Source: Bacteroides sp.
Lineage (GTDB): Bacteria > Bacteroidota > Bacteroidia > Bacteroidales > Muribaculaceae
Assembly: GCA_023666835.1 (NCBI GenBank)
Contig: JAMPBJ010000001.1
Span: 931,996 to 995,995, forward strand
Direction of reading: 5' to 3'
DNA length: 64,000 nt
Shown piece after piece: positions 63,604-64,000 of this stretch (its first letter is position 1; each line of letters starts with the position of its first letter). The translations under genes were made by a program, and so were the position numbers. The notes under the pieces are model-generated. The model was not told the origin of the DNA. It saw nothing but the letters and a program-made list of their open reading frames with translations, and searched no databases.

Positions 63604-63619
63604 TCTCCCGATTTTTTAT

Positions 63620-63627
63620 TATCTTTG
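63620..63627 (+). promoter_or_regulatory. -7 promoter box (TATCTTTG) before der
   Basis: TATCTTTG lies 26 bases before the der ATG. Confidence 0.6.
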
Positions 63628-63653
63628 CAATCCGAACAATTCAACCATCCATC

Positions 63654-64000
63654 ATGGGACAACTCATAGCCATCGTCGGACGCCCTAACGTGGGCAAATC
63701 CACCCTATTCAACCGCCTCACCGAATCGCGCACCGCCATCGTCGACGAAACCGCCGGCACCACACGCGACCGCCAGTACGGCAAAGTACAGTGGGGCGGA
63801 CAGGAATTCTCAATCGTCGACACCGGCGGCTGGGTGGTCAACTCCGACGACATCTTCGAAGCCGAAATCAACAAACAAGTCCAACTGGCCATCGAGCAAG
63901 CCGACGAAATCCTCTTCGTCGTCGACGCCATGAACGGCGTCACCGACCTCGACGACCACGTAGCCGAAATCCTGCGCAAATCCCGCAAACCCGTCATCCT
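63654..64000 (+). CDS. der: GTPase Der, N-terminal part (cut by the window end)
   Basis: The first 115 or so residues of a double-GTPase ribosome assembly factor are present. The first G domain shows G1 [25 protein letters not shown] and G3 DTGGW. The frame is open to the last base. The second G domain and the KH-like domain lie beyond the window. Confidence 0.95.
   Translation, partial: MGQLIAIVGRPNVGKSTLFNRLTESRTAIVDETAGTTRDRQYGKVQWGGQEFSIVDTGGWVVNSDDIFEAEINKQVQLAIEQADEILFVVDAMNGVTDLDDHVAEILRKSRKPVI

Overview
The window looks like a chromosome segment of a Bacteroidales bacterium, most probably Muribaculaceae (S24-7 group) or a close relative; the family is an inference. The evidence is the recurrent Bacteroidetes -7 promoter box TAnnTTTG (about 20 sites), the near absence of Shine-Dalgarno motifs, TonB-dependent receptors with carboxypeptidase-like N-terminal domains, a T9SS-like C-terminal domain, class I (DhnA-type) aldolase, menaquinone genes (menA, ubiE/menG) and the DUF177-rpmF-fabH-era-der order. 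No rRNA, tRNA, CRISPR array or intact transposase gene was found.

Layout. 1-2040: an AT-rich, decaying accessory stretch with an unknown ORF, a DIP1984-family gene broken by one nonsense codon, a small Bacteroidales protein and the N-terminal remnant of a RhuM-type gene. 2085-3349: two convergent unknown membrane proteins. 3420-8965 (minus): RND efflux operon (adaptor, pump, TolC). 9111-10298: Bcr/CflA-type MFS exporter. 10285-11585 (minus): ECF sigma factor between two small membrane proteins. 11826-13522: purC-ubiE with an ATGA overlap. 13578-16713: M13 peptidase, an Ala-rich coiled-coil protein and rubrerythrin. 16920-21264: pyrG, yidC, ferritin. 21646-25073: a small lipoprotein and an outer-membrane barrel. 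25314-28660 (minus): greA, HIT protein, TonB receptor and a Cys-rich HMA protein. 28977-30035: class I aldolase. 30084-37127 (minus): TonB receptor, OB-fold-like lipoprotein and DUF4838 protein. 37387-39140: two near-identical 193-bp MITE-like elements flanking a cytidylate-kinase-like gene and a membrane protein. 39174-42300 (minus): YrdC/Sua5, ATPase-TOPRIM and MenA, translationally coupled. 42457-48178 (minus): YebC, PheT and a secreted endonuclease I. 48322-55450: RsmI-like methyltransferase, MBL hydrolase, metK with a structured leader, PpiD-like chaperone and serine dehydratase. 55694-60336: TPR protein, LytS/LytTR pair, Crp/Fnr regulator and membrane acyltransferase. 60503-64000: DUF177, L32, FabH, Era and the start of Der.

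Most genes are housekeeping or envelope functions. The most notable observations are: (1) a single-chain ABC-type ATPase fused to a DUF4435/TOPRIM nuclease domain, PARIS-like in architecture, coupled by ATGA overlaps to a tRNA t6A-synthesis enzyme and MenA; (2) a MITE pair with 19-bp terminal inverted repeats and 3-bp target duplications; (3) a multi-stem RNA leader before metK; (4) a candidate attenuator in the greA leader; and (5) dispersed intergenic repeats, one of which supplies the end of a coding sequence.
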